Shown here in pieces: positions 42,530-51,442 of a stretch of 64,000 nucleotides of DNA (position 1 is its first letter; each line of letters begins with the position of its first letter). This DNA is from APNM01 sp040361335 (GTDB lineage Bacteria; Pseudomonadota; Gammaproteobacteria; Nevskiales; Salinisphaeraceae): positions 1 through 64,000 of the forward strand of contig NZ_APNM01000006.1 of assembly GCF_040361335.1 (NCBI RefSeq), in the 5' to 3' direction. The position numbers were made by a program, and so were the translations under genes. A model generated the notes under the pieces. It was not told the DNA's origin, ran no database searches, and saw only the letters and a list, made by a program, of their open reading frames with translations.

Positions 42530-44698
42530 CTAAAAGTCGTAACGAAGGTACAGGGACAGGTGATCCCGGTCCTTGAGGCTGTTGCGGCGCTCCCCGCTGC
42601 CGAAATAACCACGGTACTGGATGCCGCCCTTGAGGGCCGGGGTGAAAATCACGTCGCTGCCGACGATGAACTCCTTGCGCTCCTCCACGAAGTTCTGCAT
42701 CGGGAACGGCGCCACGCCGTCCACGTCGTGGAAGAAGGCCAGCACCGGCTCGTAGTCGAAGCCGAAGAACAGGTTGTTGTACTGCATGGTGGCCAGGATC
42801 CGGTAGCCCCAGGAGAACTCGTCCGCGTAGCAGCCGTCGCCCTGCGTGGGGTTGAAGCTGCGCGGATCGGGCTGCCCGTCGGGCTGGCCGGTGCCGTCGG
42901 CGCCCGGGCTGTAGTGGGTGCAGTTGGGGCCGCCGCCCTCGAACTGCAGTTCGTCCAGGCCGGGCCGGTTGAACATGTAGGTCGCCCCCACCTCGGTCAG
43001 CAGGATGATCTGGTCGGCCCCGATCGGGTTGGAGCTGCCGAATATGCGGATACCGGTGAAATCCACCTGGCCGACCCGCATGCGTTCGTAACCGGCGATG
43101 CGGTCGCCCGCCCGCACCGTGTTGCCCCGATAGCGGGTCTCGATGAAGTCCGGGACGGCGTTGCGGGCACTCGGCACCGTGGCCACCGCCAGGTTGATGT
43201 CTTCGTCCGGCAGGGCCGGCTGCAGGCCGGCGAAGATCACATCCGGGAACGACACCTGCACCGGCAGGTTGGGCCGGTAGGCGACCTCGCCGGCCAGCGA
43301 CCACTTGCCGACGTTGGTGTTGAAGCTGATGCCGTAGAGGTCGATGTCCTCGGGGTATTCGAGATAGGCCCCCATGGTGTCGATGGGCAGGGGCTCCCGC
43401 CCCTGGCCGGTGGGGTTCAGGGTGCCGTCGAAGCCCTGGCAGGCGGCGAGTGCGGTCACGCCGTCGGCGCTGAGCTGCTGGCCGCTGACATTCTCGATGG
43501 TGTCCACCACCGGCTGCAGCTGGCCCGCAAGGACGTCCGGCAGCAGGTCGAACAAATCGTCGCTGTCCGGCAGGTCGATCCGGTCGCGGATGCAGGACCG
43601 GTCGGTCGCGGTCACGCCCAGGTAGGGCAGCCGGCTATGGTAGTGCAGATAGTAGAATCCGAACTCGGTGCCGCCGTTGATGTCCGGCGCGTACCAGTCG
43701 AAGTTGATGCCGTACTGGCCGCCGTCCTCCGGCTTGTAGGCATGGTTGGACACCGGCACGTTGGTGGCGGTGTCGGTGATCAACTGCGCCAACGTGTTCT
43801 TGAAGCCACCGACCTGTTGCGGATCCTCCGAGAACTGGCCGAGGGAGATCACCAGGTTGTCACCGCCGCCGGCGATGTCGTTGGTGGAGAAGAAACCGCT
43901 GGACGCGGACGGCCGGGTGGGTTCCCAGTTGTACTGATAGACCAGCTCCATCGCCAGATTGCCGGTCAGGTTGGTGGACAGTACCGCCAGGCCGGTGGGC
44001 TCGAACACCGAGGCGATCTCCGAGCCCGGAAAGTGCAACCGGTTCTGGTCGGGCGGGTTGATCTGGTCGAGGCTGTTCTGGGCGACGAAGGTGGACTCGC
44101 CCCAGCGCAGGCGCTGCTCGCCCACGCGCAACTGCCAACGCTTCCCGAACAGATCGAACGGCTGGGTGATGTGGGCCTCCAGCAGGTCGACATCGTTGCC
44201 GATCTGATCCTCCAGGTAGCCGGGGCGGTCCGTGCGCCGCGGCTGGAAGGCGGTGTCCGGGTGGTATTCGCGGAAGTCGGTGTTCTCGTGGTCGTAGAAG
44301 CCGATACCGCTGACCTTGATGGCGGTGTCACCGATGAACACCTCCATCTCGCTCTGCAGCCGCGCCTGGGCCGCCACGACATCGTGCCGGTCGTAGTTCA
44401 GGTTGCCGTCATCCATGTTGGCGCCCAGGAAAGCGCCCGGGGCATCCACCAGGTTTTGGTTCGGCTGGGGATCGCCGTTGAACGACACGCAGTCGTCCGG
44501 ACACAGGTCCGGATTCACGTTCAGCTTGCCGACCAGGCTGTCGTCGCGCGCCTCCATGCGCCAGGTGCCGCCGACCACGAACTGGTTGTCGAAGACGAAC
44601 TCGGCACCCCACAGGTCGAAACTGATCGCGTGCGCACCGCCCGCCGCGAACGCCTGCAATACGCCGGCGGCCAGCGTCATCCTCCCGATTCCGCGCAT
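42530..44698 (-). CDS. DUF1302 outer-membrane barrel-like protein
   Basis: This 722-aa protein of family DUF1302 has signal peptide about 1-25 (GRMTLAAGVLQAFAAGGAHA) and a large beta-rich body that ends RYDF with a terminal aromatic, as in outer-membrane barrels. The Leu/Asn-rich motifs RVGEQRLRWGESTFVAQNSLDQINP are typical of the family. Several Cys (CPDDC, DRSC, ACQG, NCTHY) suggest disulfides. The ATG at 44698 follows GGGGGAGAAGGAA. It is divergent from the DUF1329-MMPL-YCF48 operon, 209 bp away. These families are known to co-occur; a porin or lipid-transfer role is inferred. Confidence 0.9.
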   Translation of the reverse strand: MRGIGRMTLAAGVLQAFAAGGAHAISFDLWGAEFVFDNQFVVGGTWRMEARDDSLVGKLNVNPDLCPDDCVSFNGDPQPNQNLVDAPGAFLGANMDDGNLNYDRHDVVAAQARLQSEMEVFIGDTAIKVSGIGFYDHENTDFREYHPDTAFQPRRTDRPGYLEDQIGNDVDLLEAHITQPFDLFGKRWQLRVGEQRLRWGESTFVAQNSLDQINPPDQNRLHFPGSEIASVFEPTGLAVLSTNLTGNLAMELVYQYNWEPTRPSASSGFFSTNDIAGGGDNLVISLGQFSEDPQQVGGFKNTLAQLITDTATNVPVSNHAYKPEDGGQYGINFDWYAPDINGGTEFGFYYLHYHSRLPYLGVTATDRSCIRDRIDLPDSDDLFDLLPDVLAGQLQPVVDTIENVSGQQLSADGVTALAACQGFDGTLNPTGQGREPLPIDTMGAYLEYPEDIDLYGISFNTNVGKWSLAGEVAYRPNLPVQVSFPDVIFAGLQPALPDEDINLAVATVPSARNAVPDFIETRYRGNTVRAGDRIAGYERMRVGQVDFTGIRIFGSSNPIGADQIILLTEVGATYMFNRPGLDELQFEGGGPNCTHYSPGADGTGQPDGQPDPRSFNPTQGDGCYADEFSWGYRILATMQYNNLFFGFDYEPVLAFFHDVDGVAPFPMQNFVEERKEFIVGSDVIFTPALKGGIQYRGYFGSGERRNSLKDRDHLSLYLRYDF

Positions 44699-44907
44699 TT
44701 CCTTCTCCCCCGATTGGCCCTGGGGCAATCGCATTTCTACATTTGGAACCGTACCATCAGACGATGGCGTGGTATTTTGAATCCGACAAATAGGAAAGAT
44801 CGCTTTTAATAAGCTAGTATATTCTAGTAGTATCGACAACCTCATAACCGAGGCACGCCCCTACGAAGGGCGGACCGGCACGCTTTTTTGGGAGGAGAAA
44901 GCACGCC

Positions 44908-46389
44908 ATGCGCACCCTGTACCGACTCTCCGGGGCCCTGTTGCTCTGCGGCGCGGCGACGCCCCTGCTCGCCGGCGTCAGTTCCGAGGAGGCCGCCAAG
45001 CTCGGCGACGAGCTCACCCCCGTCGGCGCCAACCCGGCGCCGAACGAGGACGGCAGCATCCCGGCCTGGCAGGGTGAATCCCTGTTCACCGACGCCCAGA
45101 AGAACTACGATCCCGAGGATCTGGAAAAGCTACGCAAGGAAGCGCTGGCATGGCAGGAAGCCCATCCCGACCTGGATCCGGTCGAGAACCGCGCCGATCT
45201 GGACAAGCTGATCGAGGACAGCCCGCGCGTGGGCGACCTCATCCGCCAGATCGGCCGCGAGAAGACCGAGCCGCTGTTCACCATCACCGCGGACAATTAC
45301 CGGGAGTACGCCGACAAGCTCACCGAGGGCCACAAGGCGCTGTTCGAGCTGTACCCGGACACCTACGAGATGACCGTCTACCCGTCGGTGCGCGGCGCCT
45401 ACTATCCGGACGAGATCCTGGCGGCGACCCGCAAGAACGCCACCCGTGCCGAGCTGGAGGGCACGGACGGCGTCAGCGGCGCCAAGCTCGGCTTCCCCTA
45501 CCCGATCCCCAAGAACGGCGCCCAGGTGATCTGGAACCACAAGCTCAAGTACCGCGGTTCCGCCGTCAAGCGCTACAACGACCAGGTGATCGTGGAGGCC
45601 AACGGCGATTACGAGATCACCAAGCTGGTCGAGGACGTCAGCTTCGAGTACGCGAACCTCAACAAGACGGCCGAGGAGCGCGACGACGACGTCCTGGCCT
45701 ACTACCTCCAGGAGACCACCTACCCGCGCCGCGTGGCCGGGCAGTTCACCCTGGTCCACGAGATCTTCGGCAAGGACACGTCGGGCCGCAACGCCTGGAT
45801 CTACAACCCCGGCCTGGGCCGGGTGAACCGGGCGCCGGACGTCGGCTACGACAACCCGTCGATCGGTTCCGACGGCATGCAGTTCAACGATCAGGTCGAC
45901 ATGTTCAACGGGTCGCTGAACCGCTACAACTGGAAGCTGGTCGGCAAGAAGGAGATGTACATCCCGTACAACTCCTACATGATGAACAACCCGCTGGCGC
46001 AGTACGAGGAGATCGTCGGCAAGGGCCACATCAATCCCGCCCTGCCGCGCTACGAGCTGCACCGCGTCTGGGTCGTGGAGGCGACGCTCAAGGAGGACAC
46101 GCGCCACCAGTTCGGCAAGCGCGTGTTCTATCTGGACGAGGACTCCTGGTCGATCGTCGCCGTGGACAACTACGACAACCGCGGCAAGCTGTGGCGGTTC
46201 CAGGAAGGGCACCTGGTGACCTTCCCGTTCATCCCGACCACGACCGCCAGTCCGGAAGCCATCTACGACCTGCAGAGCGGCCGCTACATGCTGACGGCGC
46301 TCACCAACGAGGGCGAGATCTCGGATTTCCGGATCACCTACGACGAAGGCTACTTCACCCCGTCGCGCCTGTCGCGGCGGGCCCGGTAG
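44908..46389 (+). CDS. DUF1329 periplasmic protein
   Basis: This 493-aa secreted protein has signal peptide about 1-22 (LSGALLLCGAATPLLA). Family DUF1329 members are thought to be LolB-like lipid carriers, supported here by a long all-beta body with repeated aromatic strands (RRVAGQFTLVHEIFG, KLVGKKEMYIPYNSY, HRVWVVEATLKEDTRHQFG, RVFYLDEDSWSIVAVDNYD). It is likely periplasmic and may bind a hydrophobic ligand. The ATG at 44908 follows GGGAGGAG. It is first gene of an operon with MMPL and YCF48, and a 32-bp palindrome follows it. Confidence 0.9.
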   Translation: MRTLYRLSGALLLCGAATPLLAGVSSEEAAKLGDELTPVGANPAPNEDGSIPAWQGESLFTDAQKNYDPEDLEKLRKEALAWQEAHPDLDPVENRADLDKLIEDSPRVGDLIRQIGREKTEPLFTITADNYREYADKLTEGHKALFELYPDTYEMTVYPSVRGAYYPDEILAATRKNATRAELEGTDGVSGAKLGFPYPIPKNGAQVIWNHKLKYRGSAVKRYNDQVIVEANGDYEITKLVEDVSFEYANLNKTAEERDDDVLAYYLQETTYPRRVAGQFTLVHEIFGKDTSGRNAWIYNPGLGRVNRAPDVGYDNPSIGSDGMQFNDQVDMFNGSLNRYNWKLVGKKEMYIPYNSYMMNNPLAQYEEIVGKGHINPALPRYELHRVWVVEATLKEDTRHQFGKRVFYLDEDSWSIVAVDNYDNRGKLWRFQEGHLVTFPFIPTTTASPEAIYDLQSGRYMLTALTNEGEISDFRITYDEGYFTPSRLSRRAR

Positions 46390-46395
46390 CCGTAA

Positions 46396-46427
46396 CGCCG
46401 GGCGCCGCCGGCCGGCGGCGCCCGGCG
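46396..46427. repeat. 32-bp perfect palindrome
   Basis: A self-complementary 32-mer with 16-bp arms and no loop lies directly after the DUF1329 stop and 120 bp before the MMPL start. No T run follows, so a transcript-stabilising or attenuating hairpin is more likely than a terminator. Confidence 0.8.
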
Positions 46428-46548
46428 GAGTACAACCCGCCGGCGCGGATCGGGCCGCGGCGCCGGACCGGGGTGCACATGGACGCTGTGCCCGCCAACG
46501 CAACGGACGCGTACCCCGCGGGGCGCGTCCCCGGGTAGAGGAGAACCG

Positions 46549-48942
46549 ATGAGCGCAACCGCACGCATCCTCCGGGTTGTCGAGCCGCTGATCTTCGGCC
46601 GCCGCTGGATCACGCTCGCCATCCTGCTGGGAATCACCGCCTTCCTGGGCTACCAGGCCATCCAGCTCAAGCCGAACGCCGGCTGGCTGAAGATGGTGCC
46701 CAAGGAACACCCGTACATGCAGACCTTCCTGGAGTACTACGACGACTTCGGGGGGGCCAACACCATCCTGGTGGCGCTGAAGAACCACGACGGCGACATC
46801 TACCAGCCGGACTTCATGGAGAAGCTCCGCCAGCTAACCGACGATGTGTTCTTCATCCCCGGCGTCGACCGGGCGCGCGTCAACAGCATCTTCACGCCCA
46901 ACATCATCTACGTGGAGGTCACGCCCACGGGCCTGTCCGGTTCCACCGTGGTGCCCGGCGACTACGCCCCCACGCCGGAGATGATGAAGACGCTGCGCAG
47001 CAACGTCTCCAAGGCCAACGTGGTCGGGCGGCTGGTCTCCGAGGACCACACCGCGGCCATGGTGGTCGCCGAGCTCATCGACCGCGATCCCCAGACCGGC
47101 AAGCCCCTGGACTACACCGAAGTCGGCGACAAGCTGGAGGAGATCCGGGCCAAGTACGAGACCGGCGACACCACCGTCCACATCATCGGCTTCGCCAAGG
47201 TCGTGGACGACATGACCGACGCCTCCACGCAGGTGGTCGGATTCTTCGCGCTGACGCTGGTGCTCACCGGCATCCTGCTGTGGCTGTACACCGGCTCGTT
47301 CATGCTCGGCCTGCTGCCGCTGCTGTGCTCGATCGCCGCGGTCATCTGGGAGCTCGGCCTGTTGCACCTGGCCGGCTTCGGTCTCGATCCGTTCGCCATC
47401 CTGGTGCCGTTCCTGATCCTGGCGGTATCCGTCTCCCACGGCGTGCAGTACGTCAACGGCTGGGCGGCCGAGGTCGCCGACGACGATCGCGCGCCGTTCG
47501 GCGCCTCGCTGGCCACATTCCGGCGCCTGGCGATCCCGGGCACGGTGGCCCTGATCACCGACGTCGCCGGTTTCGCCACCATCTACATGATCAACATCGA
47601 CGTCATCCGCGAGATGTCGCTGAACGCGGCCTTCGGCATGGCCTCGATCATCATCACCAACAAGGCGCTGATGCCGGTGCTGCTGACCCTGGTCCGGGTC
47701 CGCGACCGCGAGACCTTCAAGCGCCGCCAGCTCAAGCGCGAGGCCATGGGCGACGCCCTCTGGCGCTTCATCGCCCGTCACTTCACCAGCACCAAGCCGG
47801 CGGTGGCGACCCTGCTGATCTGCGGCGTGGCCCTCGGCTGGGCGATCTGGAAATACGACGACCTCACCGTCGGCTCGGCCCAGGAGGGCGTGCCCGAATT
47901 GCGGCCGGACTCGCGCTTCAACCGCGACGCCCGCCTGATCGGCAATCACTTCTCGCTGGGCGTCGACCAGTTCAAGGTGATCCTGGAGACGGTGCCCAAC
48001 GGCTGCGTCGACTACGAGGTGATGGCGGCGATGGACCGCTTCGCCTGGCACATGAAGAACGAGCCGGGCGTGCGCGAGACCATGTCCCTGCTCACATTGG
48101 CGCAACTGGCCTACGCCGGCCTCAGCGAGGGCCGTCTCAACGCCTTCGTGGTACCGCGCAACCAGTACGCCCTGGCGCAGTCCACGGCCCTGGTGCCGAC
48201 CACCACCGGCCTGCTCAACGACGACTGCAGCGCCATGGTGATCAACTCCTTCACCACCGATCACAAGGCCAGCACCATCCGCAACCTGGTCAACAAGGTG
48301 AAGGACTACCGGAAGAACGAGCTCGAGGCCGAGGACGTCCATCTCGCGCTCGCCTCCGGCAACGTCGGCGTGATGGCCGCCACCAACGAGGTGGTCAAGG
48401 ACAAGGAGATCGAGATCGTCTTCTGGGTATACGTGGTCGTACTCACCTTCCTGTGGCTGTCCTTCCGCACCCTCTCCGGCGTGGTCTGCGTGGCCCTGCC
48501 GCTGTCCCTGGTCTCGATCTGCGCCTACGGCGTGATGGCGAGCCTGGGCATCGGCATGAAGGTCGCCACCCTGCCGGTGATCGCCCTGGCGGTGGGCATC
48601 GGCGTGGACTACGGCATCTACATCTACTCGGTGCTGGCGTCCGGGCTGCGCAACGGCCTGTCCCTCGAGGAGGCCTACTACCGCACCCTGCACAAGACCG
48701 GCAAGGCGGTGGTGTTCACCGGCATCGCCCTGGGCCTTGGCGTGGCCACCTGGCTGTTCTCGGACCTGCAGTTCCAGGCCGACATGGGCCTGATGCTGGT
48801 GTTCATGTTCACCGCCAACATGTTCGGCGCCATTCTCGTGCTGCCGGCCCTGGCCCGGTTCTTCGCGCACGAGGAACGCAAGCACGCCGGCAAGGACCTG
48901 AGCGGCGGCGCCGAATTCGCCACGGACGAGGCAGGCCGATGA
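46549..48942 (+). CDS. MMPL-type RND transporter (DUF1329-associated)
   Basis: This 797-aa inner-membrane exporter has two MMPL halves: TM1 near 19-40, a periplasmic loop about 45-225, TM2-6 (VVGFFALTLVLTGILLWLY to IITNKALMPVLLTLV), then TM7 near 415 and a second loop. TM8-12 run from EIEIVFWVYVVVLTFLWLSF to FMFTANMFGAILVLPALARF. GIGVDYGIY in the second half carries the conserved Asp-Tyr pair of the proton relay. It probably moves hydrophobic compounds between membrane and periplasm. The stop overlaps the next frame (ATGA). Confidence 0.92.
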   Translation: MSATARILRVVEPLIFGRRWITLAILLGITAFLGYQAIQLKPNAGWLKMVPKEHPYMQTFLEYYDDFGGANTILVALKNHDGDIYQPDFMEKLRQLTDDVFFIPGVDRARVNSIFTPNIIYVEVTPTGLSGSTVVPGDYAPTPEMMKTLRSNVSKANVVGRLVSEDHTAAMVVAELIDRDPQTGKPLDYTEVGDKLEEIRAKYETGDTTVHIIGFAKVVDDMTDASTQVVGFFALTLVLTGILLWLYTGSFMLGLLPLLCSIAAVIWELGLLHLAGFGLDPFAILVPFLILAVSVSHGVQYVNGWAAEVADDDRAPFGASLATFRRLAIPGTVALITDVAGFATIYMINIDVIREMSLNAAFGMASIIITNKALMPVLLTLVRVRDRETFKRRQLKREAMGDALWRFIARHFTSTKPAVATLLICGVALGWAIWKYDDLTVGSAQEGVPELRPDSRFNRDARLIGNHFSLGVDQFKVILETVPNGCVDYEVMAAMDRFAWHMKNEPGVRETMSLLTLAQLAYAGLSEGRLNAFVVPRNQYALAQSTALVPTTTGLLNDDCSAMVINSFTTDHKASTIRNLVNKVKDYRKNELEAEDVHLALASGNVGVMAATNEVVKDKEIEIVFWVYVVVLTFLWLSFRTLSGVVCVALPLSLVSICAYGVMASLGIGMKVATLPVIALAVGIGVDYGIYIYSVLASGLRNGLSLEEAYYRTLHKTGKAVVFTGIALGLGVATWLFSDLQFQADMGLMLVFMFTANMFGAILVLPALARFFAHEERKHAGKDLSGGAEFATDEAGR

Positions 48943-48971
48943 CTCGTCGGCAACAGCACAAGGAGACAAAC

Positions 48972-50033
48972 GTGACGATGCGACACAATCGGATCGCGGA
49001 CCGGGCGCTGCGCGCGCTCGGTGCCGCGGCACTCCTGCTCGCGGCGGGGACGGCGGCGGCCGCGGACATCCGCGGGCCGCGCGAGCCCGACCCCTCGGAG
49101 ATCATGCCGCTGGCGGACAAGTCCCTGCTCCTGAAGGTCGCGGCGGCCGACGGCCGGCTCGTGATCGTCGGCGAGCGCGGGCATGTCCTGCTCTCCGATG
49201 ACGGCCGCGACTGGCGCCAGGTCAAGGCGCCCGTGCGGGCCATGCTCAACCAGGTGCATTTCCTGGACGACACCCATGGCTGGGCCGTGGGCCACGACGG
49301 CAGCGTCCTGGCCACCGACGACGGCGGCGAGAGCTGGACCCTGCAGTTCTTCGACTCCGGCTGGGCCAAGGCCTTCTACGATGTGCACTTCTTCGACCGC
49401 GAGCACGGCATGGCGGTCGGCGGCAACGGCCGCATGCTGGTCACCGACGACGGCGGCGAAACCTGGCGCGACCGCAAGCCCGAGGTCTTCGCCATCGCCC
49501 ACAACATCAACGATGTCGAAACCCTGGCCGACGGCACCCTGGTGGCGGTCGGCGAGCGCGGCCTGCTGGCCCGCTCGGACGACCGGGGCGAAACCTGGGA
49601 GATGATCAAGACACCCTATATCGGCTCCTATTTCGGGGTCCTGCCGCATGGCGAGTCGGGCATGGTGATCTACGGCCTCCAGGGCCGGGCCTACATCGCC
49701 GACGACGTGCATACCCTGCCGACCCAGGACCCCACCACTTACGACCCCTTCACCGCCTCCGGCGTCGAGGACCCGGAGGAACTCGCCGACATGGGCTGGC
49801 AACGGATGAGCGGCCCCAGCGAGGAAAGCTTCTTCGGGGGCACGTTGCTCGACGCGGACACGGCGGTGTTCGTCGGCGTGGACGGGGTGGTCTTCCGCGG
49901 CGACCTGGACGAGGCCACCCTGACGTCGCTGGACAGCCCCACCGGCAACCCGTTGTCGGGCGTGATCGCCCACGACGACGAGCTGATCCTGGTCGGGCGC
50001 GGCGGCATCTACCACATGCCGCGTCCCGATTGA
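48972..50033 (+). CDS. YCF48/BNR-repeat secreted protein
   Basis: This 353-aa secreted beta-propeller protein has signal peptide about 1-31 (ALRALGAAALLLAAGTAAAA). It has at least four Asp-box-like repeats: VLLSDDGRDW, VLATDDGGESW, MLVTDDGGETW and LARSDDRGETW. I use the GTG at 48972 because AAGGAG lies 6-7 nt before it; an ATG at 48939 overlapping the MMPL stop would add 11 residues but has no ribosome-binding site. YCF48-like proteins aid assembly of membrane complexes in other systems; here it likely assists the MMPL/DUF1329/DUF1302 set. Confidence 0.9.
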   Translation: MTMRHNRIADRALRALGAAALLLAAGTAAAADIRGPREPDPSEIMPLADKSLLLKVAAADGRLVIVGERGHVLLSDDGRDWRQVKAPVRAMLNQVHFLDDTHGWAVGHDGSVLATDDGGESWTLQFFDSGWAKAFYDVHFFDREHGMAVGGNGRMLVTDDGGETWRDRKPEVFAIAHNINDVETLADGTLVAVGERGLLARSDDRGETWEMIKTPYIGSYFGVLPHGESGMVIYGLQGRAYIADDVHTLPTQDPTTYDPFTASGVEDPEELADMGWQRMSGPSEESFFGGTLLDADTAVFVGVDGVVFRGDLDEATLTSLDSPTGNPLSGVIAHDDELILVGRGGIYHMPRPD

Positions 50034-50042
50034 CCCTCGCGA

Positions 50043-50071
50043 CCCCGGCGGCACCGGCCGCCGGGGCTTTC
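50043..50071 (+). terminator. Terminator-like hairpin after YCF48
   Basis: Arms CCCCGGCGGC (50043-50052) and GCCGCCGGGG (50057-50066) with loop ACCG, then CTTTCC. The T run is weak. Confidence 0.55.
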
Positions 50072-50078
50072 CGTCAAT

Positions 50079-50149
50079 AATCCACGGATTACACGGATTT
50101 CGCAGAGCGAAGAAGCGTGCATCTGCGTCATCCGTGAAATCCGTGGATT
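50079..50149. repeat. Family D inverted repeat
   Basis: AATCCACGGATTACACGGAT and ...TCCGTGAAATCCGTGGATT form a hairpin. Its centre contains GTGCATCTGCGTCATCCGTG, combining modules of families B and D. It lies between convergent genes. Confidence 0.85.
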
Positions 50150-50159
50150 TCTTGTTTCT

Positions 50160-51311
50160 CTACCAGGTAAGCGACAGGTTCCAATTCACGCGGCTGTCGC
50201 CGCCGGCGTCGCCCGCGGCGACCTGGGTCCACTCCCAGGACGCGCCCATCGCGGCCTCGGCCGCCCGGGGCCACACCGCGGTCAGCCAGCGGTCGAAATC
50301 CAGGCCCAGTGACAGCCGCTCGCTGCCGACCGGAGCGGCCACGGGCACGAACCACAGCGGATCCTTGGCGTGCGCCCAGCGGGCGGTGACGGACAGGTCG
50401 TCCAGCCGGCGCCGCAGGGCGACATCGGCGGTCCAGCGCGTATCCACGTCGCCGGCAAGCGGCTCGCCGATACGGCGCAGACCCAACTCGGCCCGCGCCT
50501 GCCAGCCGCCGACGAGCCGACTGTGGCTCAGACCCAACTCGTAGTCGGCACCGGCATCGGACGCGGAACCGGCCGGGCGCCGTGTGGCGACACGGCGCAG
50601 GCGCAGCGCGTTGCCCGTACGCTCGCCCCAGCGCCAGGCCGCGCCCCAGCTCTCCATCGACCAGCCGGCCGCCACCCGGCCGGGCGCGGTCACCCGGCAC
50701 TGCCGGCCGCTGACGTTCAGCGATGGCGTCCCGACAGGGTCCAGGAATTCCGCCGGCAGGCTCAAGCTGCCGTCGAAGGTGCAGTCCAACGGCCCGGACA
50801 CCGTCTCCCGGGGCAGCGACCAGCGCAGATCCAGGCCGATCGGACCCGGCCGCCACCGCAGGCCGGCCGCGGTCGAGCGTGAACGCCGGCGGCCGTCGCC
50901 GGTGAGCAGCGATTCCTGCCCGCTCTCGACATCCAGGCGCAGCGGCGCGCTCAGCGGCGTGGGCAGGGCCGCGGTCAACTGCTGGCTCAGGGAATGGCCG
51001 CCGAACTCCGTCGGCGCGCTGCGCAGCGACTCGCCGCCCGTGCGCATGCTGCGCAGGATATCGCCCGGCACCAGGGCGTAGCGGGCGCCGTAGTCCAGCC
51101 AGTCGCCGGCATCGCCGGCCCGCAGGCTGCTCCGGAACAGCGCCTCGTCGCCGCCCGCGGACAACGGCATCGCCGCGTCCACGTCCACCTCCGAGCGGAC
51201 CGGCGGCATCTGCCAGTCCCCGACCGGCGCCTCCCGGCGGTCGACCGACGCGCAGGCGGACAACAAAAGGGCCAGGACGGCCGACATGGCGACCGGTGTC
51301 TTCAACGGCAT
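50160..51311 (-). CDS. Lipoprotein with probable beta-barrel C-terminal part
   Basis: This 383-aa protein has a signal sequence ending in lipobox LLLSAC (Cys about residue 20), then a linker and a long run of alternating amphipathic strands (WGAAWRWGERTGNALRLRRV, YELGLSHSRLVGGWQARAEL, LSVTARWAHAKDPLWFVPV). It ends NLSLTW, with the terminal Trp expected of an outer-membrane barrel. A lipobox and a barrel in one protein is uncommon. The ATG at 51311 has GGGAG almost touching it, so the start could be one codon set later (51287). No family is recognised. Confidence 0.75.
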   Translation of the reverse strand: MPLKTPVAMSAVLALLLSACASVDRREAPVGDWQMPPVRSEVDVDAAMPLSAGGDEALFRSSLRAGDAGDWLDYGARYALVPGDILRSMRTGGESLRSAPTEFGGHSLSQQLTAALPTPLSAPLRLDVESGQESLLTGDGRRRSRSTAAGLRWRPGPIGLDLRWSLPRETVSGPLDCTFDGSLSLPAEFLDPVGTPSLNVSGRQCRVTAPGRVAAGWSMESWGAAWRWGERTGNALRLRRVATRRPAGSASDAGADYELGLSHSRLVGGWQARAELGLRRIGEPLAGDVDTRWTADVALRRRLDDLSVTARWAHAKDPLWFVPVAAPVGSERLSLGLDFDRWLTAVWPRAAEAAMGASWEWTQVAAGDAGGDSRVNWNLSLTW

Positions 51312-51442
51312 CTCCCGGAAGGCCCGGAGGGCTCGAAAAACAAGACTCGTCCTTGACGACAGGCGCCCGCCCGGAAAGTTCACGGGCGAGGATTCCAATG
51401 AGGTAATCGGCGAAAACGCCCGCGCCTTGAGAGCCCGTTAAT

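Noticed and set aside
47280..50033. A 917-codon open frame overlapping the MMPL gene and continuing into YCF48.
   Set aside because: Its first two thirds are an out-of-frame Arg/Gly-rich reading of MMPL; only the YCF48 part is coding, with its own start at 48972.
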